Origin: an uncultured Oscillospiraceae bacterium
GTDB taxonomy: Bacteria; Bacillota; Clostridia; Oscillospirales; Acutalibacteraceae
Direction of reading: 5' to 3'
Assembly (NCBI GenBank): GCA_900545625.1
Contig: UQZS01000012.1
Coordinates: forward strand, 1 to 39,292
DNA: 39,292 bases
Shown here: piece by piece, positions 6,454-14,285 of the stretch
Layout of the letters: every line of letters starts with the position of its first letter
How positions within the stretch are numbered: position 1 is the first letter of the stretch
The notes under the pieces: model-generated
Database searches by the model: none
Told to the model about the DNA's origin: nothing
Seen by the model: the letters and a program-made list of their open reading frames with translations, nothing else
Translations under genes and position numbers: made by a program

Positions 6454-9081
6454 TTAGCTGTTCTTGATCGCAGCCTGTGCTGCCGCAAGACGCGCGATCG
6501 GCACGCGGAACGGAGAGCAGGAGACGTAGTCTAGCCCGATCTCGTGGCAGAACTCCACCGAGGACGGGTCGCCGCCGTGCTCGCCGCAGATGCCGCAGTG
6601 CAGGGACGGGCGGACCGCCTTGCCCTTTTCGACAGCCATCTTCATGAGCATGCCGACGCCCTTCTGGTCGAGCTTCGCGAACGGATCGTTCTCATAGATC
6701 TTGGTGTCATAGTAGGCATCCAGGAACTTGCCTGCGTCGTCGCGGGAGAAGCCGAAGGTCATTTGGGTCAGGTCGTTCGTGCCGAAGCAGAAGAACTCCG
6801 CTTCCGTCGCGATCTCGTCGGCGGTGAGCGCCGCACGCGGGATCTCGATCATGGTGCCGACCTCATATTTCAGGTCGATACCGGCAGCCGTGATCTCCTT
6901 ATCTGCGGTTTCCACAACGATATCCTTAACGAACTTCAGCTCTTTGACCTCGCCGACCAGCGGGATCATGATCTCGGGCATGATGTCCCAATCCGGATGC
7001 GCCTTCTTGACGTTGATCGCCGCGCGGATGACTGCGGTGGTCTGCATTCTGGCGATCTCGGGATAGGTGACCGTCAGACGGCAGCCGCGGTGACCCATCA
7101 TCGGGTTGAACTCATGCAGCCCTGCGATGATCGCCTTGATGGCTTCCACGGATTTGCCCTGTGCCTTGGCGAGCGCCTCGATGTCCGCTTCCTCGGTGGG
7201 AACGAACTCGTGCAGCGGCGGGTCAAGGAAACGAATGGTAACAGGGTTGCCTTCCAGCGCTTCATACAGCTTCTCGAAGTCGCCCTGCTGATACGGCAGG
7301 ATCTTGGCAAGTGCTGCTTCTCTCTCCTCGGCGGTATCTGCGCAGATCATCTCGCGGAACGCAGCAATTCTGTCCGCCTCAAAGAACATATGCTCCGTGC
7401 GGCAAAGGCCGATGCCCTCCGCGCCGAGCTCGCGCGCTTTCTTCGCATCCGCCGGGGTATCGGCGTTCGTGCGGACCTTCAGGGTACGGAACTCGTCCGC
7501 CCAGGTCATGATCCGACCGAACTCGCCCGCGATCTCCGCATCGACGGTCGGGATGATGCCGTCGTAGATATTACCGGTCGAACCGTCGATCGAAATATAG
7601 TCGCCCTCGCGGTAGGTCTTGCCTGCCAGAGTGAACTGCTTGTTTTCCTCGTCCATAACGATGTCGCCGCAGCCGGAAACACAGCAGGTGCCCATGCCGC
7701 GCGCCACGACCGCCGCGTGGGAGGTCATGCCGCCGCGCACGGTCAAAATGCCCTGCGAAGCCTTCATGCCGGTGATATCCTCGGGAGAAGTCTCCAAGCG
7801 CACAAGCACGACCTTTTCGCCGCGCTTATTCCACTCTTCGGCGTCCTCAGCGGTGAAGACGACCTTGCCGCACGCTGCGCCGGGGGAAGCGCCGAGGCCC
7901 TTGCCTGCGGGCGTAGCCGCCTTGAGCGCTTTCGCGTCAAACTGCGGGTGCAGCAGCGAATCGAGGTTTCTCGGGTCGATCATGGCGACAGCCTGCTTCT
8001 TGTCGATCATGCCCTCGTCCACGAGGTCGCAGGCGATCTTGAGCGCCGCCTTCGCGGTACGCTTGCCGTTGCGGGTCTGCAGCATATAGAGCTTGCCCTC
8101 TTCAACGGTGAACTCCATATCCTGCATATCGCGGTAGTGATTTTCCAGCGTCTTGCAGACTTCGGTGAACTGCTTGAACGCTTCGGGGAATTTCTGTTCC
8201 ATTTCGCTGATGTGCATGGGCGTGCGGACACCTGCAACAACGTCCTCACCCTGTGCATTGGTCAGGAACTCGCCGAACAGGCCCTTTTCGCCGGTAGCCG
8301 GGTCGCGCGTGAACGCAACGCCCGTGCCGCAGTTGTCGCCCATGTTGCCGAACGCCATCATCTGGACGTTAACGGCAGTACCCCACGAATAGGGGATGTC
8401 GTTGTCGCGGCGATAAACGTTCGCACGGGGGTTGTCCCAGGAACGGAACACCGCTTCGACAGCGCCCATGAGCTGCACCTTCGGGTCGGTCGGGAAATCG
8501 TCGCCGATCTTGGATTTATACTCTGCCTTGAACTGTTCCGCCAGCTCCTTGAGGTCGTCGGCGGTCAGGTCAACGTCCTGCGTGACGCCGCGTTTTTCCT
8601 TCATCTCGTCGATGAGCTGTTCAAAGTATTTCTTGCCGACTTCCATAACGACGTCGGAATACATCTGGATGAATCTTCTGTAGCAGTCCCAAGCCCAACG
8701 GGGGTTGCCGGATTTCGCCGCCATAACTTCGACGACGTCCTCGTTTAAGCCGAGGTTCAGGATGGTGTCCATCATGCCGGGCATGGAAGCACGCGCGCCG
8801 GAACGCACCGACACGAGCAGCGGGTTTTCCTTATCGCCGAACTTTTTGCCGGTGATCTCTTCCATTTTGACGATGTACTCCATGATTTGCGCCTGGATCT
8901 CGTCATTGATCTTTCTGCCGTCCTCATAATACTGCGTGCAGGCTTCGGTGGTGATGGTGAAGCCCTGCGGGACGGGCAGCCCCAGCCCGGTCATTTCGGC
9001 AAGGTTCGCGCCTTTGCCGCCGAGCAGGTTGCGCATGTCCTTGTTCCCCTCAGAGAACAGGTACACATACTTTTTACTCAT
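6454..9081 (-). CDS. ppdK: Pyruvate, phosphate dikinase
   Basis: An 875-residue PPDK, which interconverts pyruvate, ATP and phosphate with PEP, AMP and pyrophosphate. In anaerobic Firmicutes it often works in glycolysis or gluconeogenesis in place of, or beside, pyruvate kinase. The N-terminal ATP-grasp domain begins MSKKYVYLFSEGNKD and has GGKGANLAEM and SVRSGARASMPGMMDT. The phosphohistidine domain has GGMTSHAAVVARGMG, where the His is residue 455, the same number as in the Clostridium symbiosum enzyme. The C-terminal TIM barrel has GLCRTEHMF, FGTNDLTQMTFG and HCGICGEHGGDP. The ATG at 9081 has GGAGG 9 bases upstream; the longer frame to 9153 has no ribosome binding site. The gene is monocistronic. 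Confidence 0.98.
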   Translation of the reverse strand: MSKKYVYLFSEGNKDMRNLLGGKGANLAEMTGLGLPVPQGFTITTEACTQYYEDGRKINDEIQAQIMEYIVKMEEITGKKFGDKENPLLVSVRSGARASMPGMMDTILNLGLNEDVVEVMAAKSGNPRWAWDCYRRFIQMYSDVVMEVGKKYFEQLIDEMKEKRGVTQDVDLTADDLKELAEQFKAEYKSKIGDDFPTDPKVQLMGAVEAVFRSWDNPRANVYRRDNDIPYSWGTAVNVQMMAFGNMGDNCGTGVAFTRDPATGEKGLFGEFLTNAQGEDVVAGVRTPMHISEMEQKFPEAFKQFTEVCKTLENHYRDMQDMEFTVEEGKLYMLQTRNGKRTAKAALKIACDLVDEGMIDKKQAVAMIDPRNLDSLLHPQFDAKALKAATPAGKGLGASPGAACGKVVFTAEDAEEWNKRGEKVVLVRLETSPEDITGMKASQGILTVRGGMTSHAAVVARGMGTCCVSGCGDIVMDEENKQFTLAGKTYREGDYISIDGSTGNIYDGIIPTVDAEIAGEFGRIMTWADEFRTLKVRTNADTPADAKKARELGAEGIGLCRTEHMFFEADRIAAFREMICADTAEEREAALAKILPYQQGDFEKLYEALEGNPVTIRFLDPPLHEFVPTEEADIEALAKAQGKSVEAIKAIIAGLHEFNPMMGHRGCRLTVTYPEIARMQTTAVIRAAINVKKAHPDWDIMPEIMIPLVGEVKELKFVKDIVVETADKEITAAGIDLKYEVGTMIEIPRAALTADEIATEAEFFCFGTNDLTQMTFGFSRDDAGKFLDAYYDTKIYENDPFAKLDQKGVGMLMKMAVEKGKAVRPSLHCGICGEHGGDPSSVEFCHEIGLDYVSCSPFRVPIARLAAAQAAIKNS

Positions 9082-9168
9082 GCAAATACCTCCATTTTTT
9101 GATACACTTGGGAAATTATGGTTGTCCGGATGCGAACTCCCGCATTCGGGCACAGAGAACCAACGGTT

Positions 9169-9197
9169 ATTTTACCATAATCTTTTCGGAATTTCCA
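9169..9197 (-). promoter_or_regulatory. Probable ppdK promoter
   Basis: TGGAAA (9192-9197) and TAAAAT (9169-9174) on the minus strand have a 17-base spacer. The -35 is weak. The leader is about 80 bases. Confidence 0.5.
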
Positions 9198-9280
9198 TAG
9201 TTTTCTTGATTTTTCCGTACATTTTATGAATACAGGGCAAAAGGCACGCCATTTTTCTTCTTTTTAATGGATTTTGCACA

Positions 9281-9316
9281 AGCGCCCCGCGGCAGAACGG
9301 GCTGCTGCGGGGCGCT
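9281..9316 (-). terminator. Hairpin terminator after the 9338-9916 lipoprotein gene
   Basis: A 14-base stem (9281-9294 with 9303-9316, one G-T pair) lies 22 bases after the stop codon. The T-run is weak on both strands, so termination may be incomplete. Confidence 0.6.
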
Positions 9317-9337
9317 TTCCTTTGTATTTCATGCGTT

Positions 9338-9916
9338 TCAGGCGTTCAGCTCTGCTTCAAACTCCGGCAGCATCATCTGCTTGGTCGTGGTGAACACCAC
9401 ATAGCCGGAAACGGCGTTGTAGCCGTCGTTGCCGGTGAGTCCGCCTGTGCGTTTGATCCGGCTGCAATCTGCAGAGATGCTGTAAACATATTGCAGTGTG
9501 TCCGCATTGCGCAGGAGCTTACCGGACGAGTCCGTTTTGCCGTTAAACTGCCAAACCTGATTGCTGTCGCTGACGGGGTCGGTATAAACCGCCGCCAAAA
9601 GCGATGTGTCCAAGCCGTATTTTTCGGCAACGGCAACAATGAATTTGCTGGAGGGATCGTCGGTGAACAGTGTGGTGTAATCTTCTTGCGGCATAGTAAT
9701 TCCTAACGGCAGCGTTGTGCTCGCCTCGGTCGTCTGCGGTACGGCGGATTGTGTCTCGGCACTGCCGGCGGACGGCGGCGCTTCGGTTGTCTGTGTGGGA
9801 ACGGTCGTCTGTGCGGTGGGAACTGTCGCGGTCACCTCGGCCGACACCGCACCGTTGCCGCAGGCGCAAAGCAGGAGCAGCGCGGCGCAGAGCACAAAAA
9901 TTTTATATATTCTCAT
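9338..9916 (-). CDS. Small lipoprotein of unknown function with Thr-rich linker
   Basis: A 192-residue predicted lipoprotein. The ATG at 9916 begins MRIYKIFVLCAALLLLCAC, with LCAC as the lipobox (Cys about residue 19). A linker rich in Thr, Pro, Ala, Gln and Ser runs to about residue 75, followed by a compact domain of about 115 residues with SSKFIVAVAEKYGLDTSLLAAVY and YNAVSGYVVFTTTKQMMLPE. I do not recognise the domain. The first part of it (helix, YGLD, LLAAVY) loosely resembles the start of lytic-transglycosylase folds, but no catalytic glutamate context supports that. The ribosome binding site AGGTG is moderate. A terminator hairpin lies about 35 bases upstream, so expression may depend on readthrough from the 47-residue peptide gene. 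Confidence 0.8.
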   Translation of the reverse strand: MRIYKIFVLCAALLLLCACGNGAVSAEVTATVPTAQTTVPTQTTEAPPSAGSAETQSAVPQTTEASTTLPLGITMPQEDYTTLFTDDPSSKFIVAVAEKYGLDTSLLAAVYTDPVSDSNQVWQFNGKTDSSGKLLRNADTLQYVYSISADCSRIKRTGGLTGNDGYNAVSGYVVFTTTKQMMLPEFEAELNA

Positions 9917-9948
9917 GGCAAAGCACCTGATTCTTTCGGAGGATAGGA

Positions 9949-9976
9949 AAATCGGCGGCGCCAAAACGCCGCCGAT
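9949..9976 (-). terminator. Terminator between the 47-residue peptide gene and the lipoprotein gene
   Basis: On the minus strand ATCGGCGGCG-TTTTGG-CGCCGCCGAT is followed by TTTCC. It starts 18 bases after the peptide stop codon and ends about 33 bases before the lipoprotein start. Confidence 0.85.
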
Positions 9977-9993
9977 CCAGCTGCACAATAAGC

Positions 9994-10137
9994 TTACGCA
10001 AACATCCCGACGATTTTGCCGATGATGTCCGAGAAGAAAGACATGATGTCTTCTACCGGCAGCCCCAGCCCCGCGAGAAGCCCCATAACTTCATTGAGCG
10101 CTTCCGTAATGGAGGTCAGAATTGCGTTAAAATCCAT
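9994..10137 (-). CDS. 47-residue anionic amphipathic peptide, strongly expressed by its signals
   Basis: The frame runs from ATG at 10137 to TAA at 9994 and encodes 47 residues, beginning MDFNAILTSITEALNEVMG, then LLAGLGLPVEDIM, then SFFSDIIGKIVGMFA. It has six acidic residues and one lysine, no cysteine and no signal peptide. Two probable amphipathic helices are joined by a glycine-rich, proline-containing turn. AAAGGAG lies 8-9 bases before the ATG. A perfect consensus promoter precedes it and a GC-rich hairpin terminator follows, so this is a complete small transcription unit. I do not recognise the family. In size, net negative charge and hydrophobic C-terminal helix it recalls staphylococcal beta-type phenol-soluble modulins and some leaderless membrane-active peptides, but this is only a resemblance of character. 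Confidence 0.82.
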   Translation of the reverse strand: MDFNAILTSITEALNEVMGLLAGLGLPVEDIMSFFSDIIGKIVGMFA

Positions 10138-10174
10138 AGTTACATCTCCTTTCATTCCCTAAATTTGCAACATT

Positions 10175-10203
10175 ATTATAACAAGCCTTTTTGCACTTGT
10201 CAA
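10175..10203 (-). promoter_or_regulatory. Perfect consensus sigma-A promoter of the 47-residue peptide gene
   Basis: TTGACA (10198-10203), a 17-base spacer and TATAAT (10175-10180) on the minus strand match the consensus at every position. The start codon is 37 bases beyond the -10. The sequence upstream is strongly AT-rich and could act as an UP element. Confidence 0.95.
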
Positions 10204-10431
10204 GAAAAAGCAGTGAAAATGTTACACAAAAAGCGAAGCTCTGATTTGTGAAAAATCCCAATTACATATTGATTTTTTCATACTTTTGCCGAATAATCGC
10301 CTTTTTTTCTTCTTGTGTTGATTGAAAAAATTTCCTTTTTGTTTCGTTTTCAAAAAATGAATATAACATTTGCTCTGTGCTCGTTAAAAACGTATCAATT
10401 TAAAGACGCCCTCGGTGCACCGCAATTTTTG
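10204..10431. other. AT-rich intergenic region
   Basis: About 230 bases much richer in A and T than the flanking genes, with several A- and T-tracts and a loose inverted repeat (TTGAAAA near 10320, TTTTCAA near 10347). It separates the divergent peptide and methyltransferase promoters. I see no gene in it; the open frame from 10315 into the methyltransferase has no ribosome binding site and no family homology. Confidence 0.5.
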
Positions 10432-10460
10432 TTGAATTTTCCGTCAAAGCATGCTACTAT
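10432..10460 (+). promoter_or_regulatory. Promoter of the rRNA methyltransferase gene
   Basis: TTGAAT (10432-10437) and TACTAT (10455-10460) have a 17-base spacer. The leader to the ATG at 10519 is about 50 bases. Confidence 0.65.
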
Positions 10461-10518
10461 TTGGGCAGGTATCCGCGCCGCAAAAAACGGCGATCGACAG
10501 ACAAAACGAGGTGAAGAC

Positions 10519-11682
10519 ATGGCGGAAGCAACACAGCGCTGCCCGCACGCGAAAAAATGCGGCGGCTGTCAGCTGCAAAATTTAAGCTATCCGCAGCAGC
10601 TGCAATACAAACAGGTCAAGTGCATCCGCCTGCTCGGGTCGTTCTGCCATGTGGACGAGATCCTCGGCATGGCACACCCCTACCACTACCGCAACAAGGT
10701 ACAGGCGGCGTTCGCGCGCACGCGCGGCGGGAAGATCATTTCGGGCGTATACCAGGCGGCAAGCCGCCGTGTGGTAGCGGTGGAAAGCTGCTTGATCGAG
10801 GACGAAAAGGCGGATGAGATCATCGGCGCGGTGCGCACGCTTTTGGGGCAATTCCATCTGTTGCCCTATGATCCCGATACCGGGAAAGGTTTTTTGCGCC
10901 ATGTGCTCGTGAAACGCGGGTTCAAAAGCGGGCAGATTATGGTCGTGCTCGTCACGGGATCGCCCGTTTTCCCGGGGAAACAGGCGTTTTTGCACGCCCT
11001 TCTCCAAAAGCACCCCGAGATCACGACGATCTTGCAAAACGTCAACGGTGCGCGCACGAGTATGGTACTTGGCGAACGGGAGATCGTGCTGTACGGGCCG
11101 GGTAAGATCGAAGAACAGCTCGGGGACTGCACGTTTCAGATCAGCGCCAAAGCATTTTACCAGATCAACCCCATGCAGACCGAGGTGCTGTATCAAAAGG
11201 CGCTCGAATTTGCCGCACTTGACGGCACGCAAACGGTCATAGACGCCTATTGCGGGACGGGCACCATCGGCATTTTTGCGGCAAAACACGCAAAGCAGGT
11301 CATCGGCGTGGAGCTGAACGGCGACGCGGTAGCAGACGCGCGCAAAAACGCTAAGCGAAACGGCGTCGATAATATTCGTTTTGTAAAAGCGGATGCGGGC
11401 GCATTTTTGACAGACATGGCGCGTGCGGGCGAACACGCGGATGTGGTACTGATGGACCCGCCGCGCGCGGGCAGCAGCCTCCCCTTCCTGCGGTCGCTCG
11501 TGCGCCTTGCGCCCGCGCGGGTGGTGTATATCTCCTGCAACCCCGAGACCCAGCGGCGCGACCTTTTGTTCCTTTGCAAAAACGGCTACCGCGTCAAAAA
11601 GATCCAGCCCGTCGATATGTTCCCGCATACGAATCATGTGGAGACGGTTGTATTGCTTCAGCGGAACCATGGTACAGCCTGA
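10519..11682 (+). CDS. RlmC/RlmD-family uracil-C5 RNA methyltransferase, without a TRAM domain
   Basis: A 387-residue SAM-dependent RNA uracil-C5 methyltransferase, probably acting on 23S rRNA. Cys 8, 14, 17 and about 91 (CPHAKKCGGC and VESCLIE) form the Fe-S cluster site. The Rossmann part has DAYCGTGTIGIFA and LMDPPRAGS, and the catalytic Cys about 340 is in YISCNPETQRRDL. The ATG at 10519 has GAGGTG 6 bases upstream. Because the protein opens directly with the Fe-S motif, it lacks the N-terminal TRAM domain of most Gram-positive RlmCD enzymes and has the size of E. coli RlmC. The exact target uracil (747 or 1939) cannot be read from the sequence. The M50-like gene follows 43 bases later on the same strand. 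Confidence 0.93.
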   Translation: MAEATQRCPHAKKCGGCQLQNLSYPQQLQYKQVKCIRLLGSFCHVDEILGMAHPYHYRNKVQAAFARTRGGKIISGVYQAASRRVVAVESCLIEDEKADEIIGAVRTLLGQFHLLPYDPDTGKGFLRHVLVKRGFKSGQIMVVLVTGSPVFPGKQAFLHALLQKHPEITTILQNVNGARTSMVLGEREIVLYGPGKIEEQLGDCTFQISAKAFYQINPMQTEVLYQKALEFAALDGTQTVIDAYCGTGTIGIFAAKHAKQVIGVELNGDAVADARKNAKRNGVDNIRFVKADAGAFLTDMARAGEHADVVLMDPPRAGSSLPFLRSLVRLAPARVVYISCNPETQRRDLLFLCKNGYRVKKIQPVDMFPHTNHVETVVLLQRNHGTA

Positions 11683-11725
11683 CCGTTTTGGCAAGAGAGC
11701 AGAACGCAATCAAGGGGGAAATAAA

Positions 11726-12868
11726 ATGAAAAACCAAACAAAACAGAAAAGCCGTGTCGGCCAATGCGTTGTCTTTCTGTTATACATCCTGCTCGGACTT
11801 ATTTGCGGCTGTGTGCTTTATCCGCTGCTCGAACGTTCTTTGGCGGAAGGCTCGTATTTAAAAACAATTTTGCTTCCGTTCCTGTTTTTTGCCATCTTTT
11901 TTTCGGCGCTTGTACTCCAGATCCTCCTGCATGAGACGGGGCACTTGGTGTTCGGGCTTCTGTCGGGTTATAAATTCTGCTCCTTCCGAATTTTCAGTCT
12001 GCTTTGGGTAAAGGAAAAAGGGAAGCTGCGCTTAAAACGGCTATCCCTCGCAGGGACCGGCGGGCAATGCCTAATGGTGCCGCCGGAGCCGGTCAACGAC
12101 AGGTTTCCCGTTATGCTTTATAATTTCGGCGGTGCACTGATGAATGTCCTTACAGGCACTGTTTTCCTGCTCTTGTTCCTGGCCTTTCGGCATCTGTCGC
12201 TTCTGTCTGTATTCCTGTTCCTCCTTGCCGTAACCGGCTTTTTCCTTGCAGGAATAAACGGCGTACCCCTGCGGCTGAACGCTGTAGACAACGACGGATA
12301 TAACGCCTTTTCACTTCAAAAAGAACCGGAAGCCATGCGCGCGTTTTGGATACAGATGAAAGTCAACGAGATGCTTCTCCAAGGCATTCGTCTCAAGGAC
12401 ATGCCCGACGCGTTTTTCGTTCTGCCCGAAAACGCATCGCCGGGAAACAGCATGGTTGCCGCTCTTGGTGTCCTTGCATGCAGCCGTTTCATGGACGCGA
12501 AGCAATTCGGAGAAGCCGATGCACTGATGGAGCGGCTGCTGGCGGCAGACAGCGGCATCGCCGGGGTGCATCGCGGCGCACTGGGCTGCGATCGTCTCTA
12601 TCTTTCCATCATCGGGCAAAGCCGCTGCACACAGCCTGTGCTTCTTTTGACCAAAGAGCAAAAGGATTTCATGAAGGCTATGAAAAATAATCCTTCCGTA
12701 CTGCGCACAAATTATGTTTATGCGCTGTATATCGAAAAAGACAGCGCCAAAGCAGCTGCTTTCCGCGCACAGTTTGAAAAGTGCGCAAAAACCTACCCCG
12801 CCCCTGTAGAAATACAGGCCGAGCGCGAACTCATCGAGTTTGCGGCAAAAGTGTGGAAAACGTGGTAA
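11726..12868 (+). CDS. M50-like membrane metalloprotease (site-2 protease type)
   Basis: A 380-residue membrane protein. Two N-terminal hydrophobic segments (about residues 12-35 and 46-68) lead directly into LLHETGHLVFGLLSG, where H69, E70 and H73 form the HExxH zinc motif of intramembrane M50 proteases. Further hydrophobic segments follow at about 128-180. The region NGVPLRLNAVDNDGYNAFSL ends in NDG and may supply the third zinc ligand, as the N-x-x-P-x-x-P-L-D-G region does in known family members. The last 170 residues are soluble and helical, with no motif I know. AAGGGGGAA precedes the ATG. Substrate unknown. Its neighbours are transporters, so processing of an exported peptide or signal is possible but unproven. 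Confidence 0.82.
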   Translation: MKNQTKQKSRVGQCVVFLLYILLGLICGCVLYPLLERSLAEGSYLKTILLPFLFFAIFFSALVLQILLHETGHLVFGLLSGYKFCSFRIFSLLWVKEKGKLRLKRLSLAGTGGQCLMVPPEPVNDRFPVMLYNFGGALMNVLTGTVFLLLFLAFRHLSLLSVFLFLLAVTGFFLAGINGVPLRLNAVDNDGYNAFSLQKEPEAMRAFWIQMKVNEMLLQGIRLKDMPDAFFVLPENASPGNSMVAALGVLACSRFMDAKQFGEADALMERLLAADSGIAGVHRGALGCDRLYLSIIGQSRCTQPVLLLTKEQKDFMKAMKNNPSVLRTNYVYALYIEKDSAKAAAFRAQFEKCAKTYPAPVEIQAERELIEFAAKVWKTW

Positions 12869-12959
12869 GCTAATATCCCGGTTTTTGGGGATAACCCTTC
12901 ACCTTTCATAATAGATGTGGTGTTCTGTAAAGCGAGATAAACGAGAAGGAGACTGCCGT

Positions 12960-14165
12960 TTGACAATTTTCCTCTTGATTCTGATCTACATCTTTTATAT
13001 AGGTCTGGGGCTGCCGGACTCGTTGCTTGGCGCGGCGTGGCCGGCGATGTATGGAGAGCTCGGTGTGCCGGTCTCTTATGCAAGCCTCATTTCCGCCATC
13101 ATTTCGGGTGGGACGGTGCTCTCCAGCCTTGCGAGCGCAAAGGCGATCGCAAGATTCGGTACGGCAAAGGTCACGGCGTTTTCCACAAGCCTTGCCGCCG
13201 TCGGGCTTTTGGGCTTTTCCCTGTCGCAGAACTTCCTGTGGCTGTGCTTTTGCGCCGTTCCCTTAGGCATCGGCGCGGGGTCGATTGACACGGCGCTGAA
13301 CAATTACGTCGCCGTGCGCTATAACGCCGGACAGATGAGCTTTTTGCACTGCTTTTACGGCATCGGCGTTACGGTGAGCCCATACCTCATGTCGCTTGCC
13401 CTGTCGGACGAGCTGGACTGGCGCGGCGGCTACCGCACCGTGTTTTTTATCCAGCTCGGGATCGCCCTGCTGTCCTACGCGGCGCTCCCGCTTTGGAAAA
13501 AGGTGAAAGCTGCCGCGAAAGAGGAAGAGCCCATACAGGTCTTAACGATTCCGCAAATGCTCCGGCAGAAAAAGATCTGGGCGTCCTGCGGGGTGTATGT
13601 GGGCATCAGCGCGCTCGAATCCACCTGCCTGATCTGGGGCGGGACGTATTTGACGGAGGCGCTGGGGCTTTCCGCGGACGCGGCCGCCGCGCGGATCACC
13701 TTGTATTTTGTGGGGATGACCCTCGGCCGGTTCCTTTCGGGCGTTTCGGGGCTTTCCAAAGCGAAAATTTCCGGCTGGCGGACGATCGGACTGAGCCAGT
13801 GCGTACTCCTGTTTGCGCTCTGCGTACTCCTGCTGCGCCCCGGTGTGACGGGCGCGGTATTTGCCCTGTTCTGCATCGGGCTCGGGAACGGGCCGATCTT
13901 TCCGAGCATCACACATTTGACGCCGACGCTTTACGGGCGGGATGTTTCGCAATCCGTGATCGGTATCCAAATGGCGTTTTCCAATTTGAGCATCCTGTTG
14001 ACACCTATTCTTTTCGGCGTCGTGTCGCGCGCCGCCGGCATACGGGTCTTCCCCGTCTTTCTTACCTGCATGTTTGTGCTGCTGGTGGTTTGCACGGTGC
14101 TTTTATACTTTTACAGTGCAAAGCCGCGGGGAAGCAAACGCGCAAATCAAAAGGAAAACAGGTAA
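12960..14165 (+). CDS. Major facilitator superfamily transporter (FucP-like group)
   Basis: A 401-residue, about 12-helix membrane transporter. The opening helices contain GLGLPDSLLGAAWPAM, and helix 4-5 carries IGAGSIDTALNNYVA and SFLHCFYGIGVTVSPYL, a pattern typical of the FucP/sugar-permease branch of MFS. A charged central loop (KKVKAAAKEEEPIQ) separates the two halves. The substrate cannot be read from the sequence: uptake of a sugar and efflux of a drug are both possible. The start is TTG at 12960, chosen because AAGGAG lies 8 bases upstream and the first helix follows at once; the ATG at 12915 adds a charged, unsupported segment. It lies 91 bases after the M50-like gene and 120 bases before the ABC genes. 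Confidence 0.88.
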   Translation: MTIFLLILIYIFYIGLGLPDSLLGAAWPAMYGELGVPVSYASLISAIISGGTVLSSLASAKAIARFGTAKVTAFSTSLAAVGLLGFSLSQNFLWLCFCAVPLGIGAGSIDTALNNYVAVRYNAGQMSFLHCFYGIGVTVSPYLMSLALSDELDWRGGYRTVFFIQLGIALLSYAALPLWKKVKAAAKEEEPIQVLTIPQMLRQKKIWASCGVYVGISALESTCLIWGGTYLTEALGLSADAAAARITLYFVGMTLGRFLSGVSGLSKAKISGWRTIGLSQCVLLFALCVLLLRPGVTGAVFALFCIGLGNGPIFPSITHLTPTLYGRDVSQSVIGIQMAFSNLSILLTPILFGVVSRAAGIRVFPVFLTCMFVLLVVCTVLLYFYSAKPRGSKRANQKENR

Positions 14166-14285
14166 CGGATTTTCGGGAAATCCAGCTTTTGCGGACAATA
14201 CCGAATGCCCTGCCGTCTTTCTGTTCAGTACATAGATTTCAGGGACGGCGCGCCGCGCACGCCCCTGCTGTAAGAGGACTTCCGT

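Noticed and set aside
6544..8748. 734-codon open frame opposite ppdK
   Set aside because: It is a mirror of the GC-rich codons of ppdK on the other strand, with no ribosome site and no family motif; ppdK itself is certain.
10315..10518. Longer start for the rRNA methyltransferase
   Set aside because: No ribosome site, crosses the likely promoter at 10432-10460, and the Fe-S motif begins right after the ATG at 10519.
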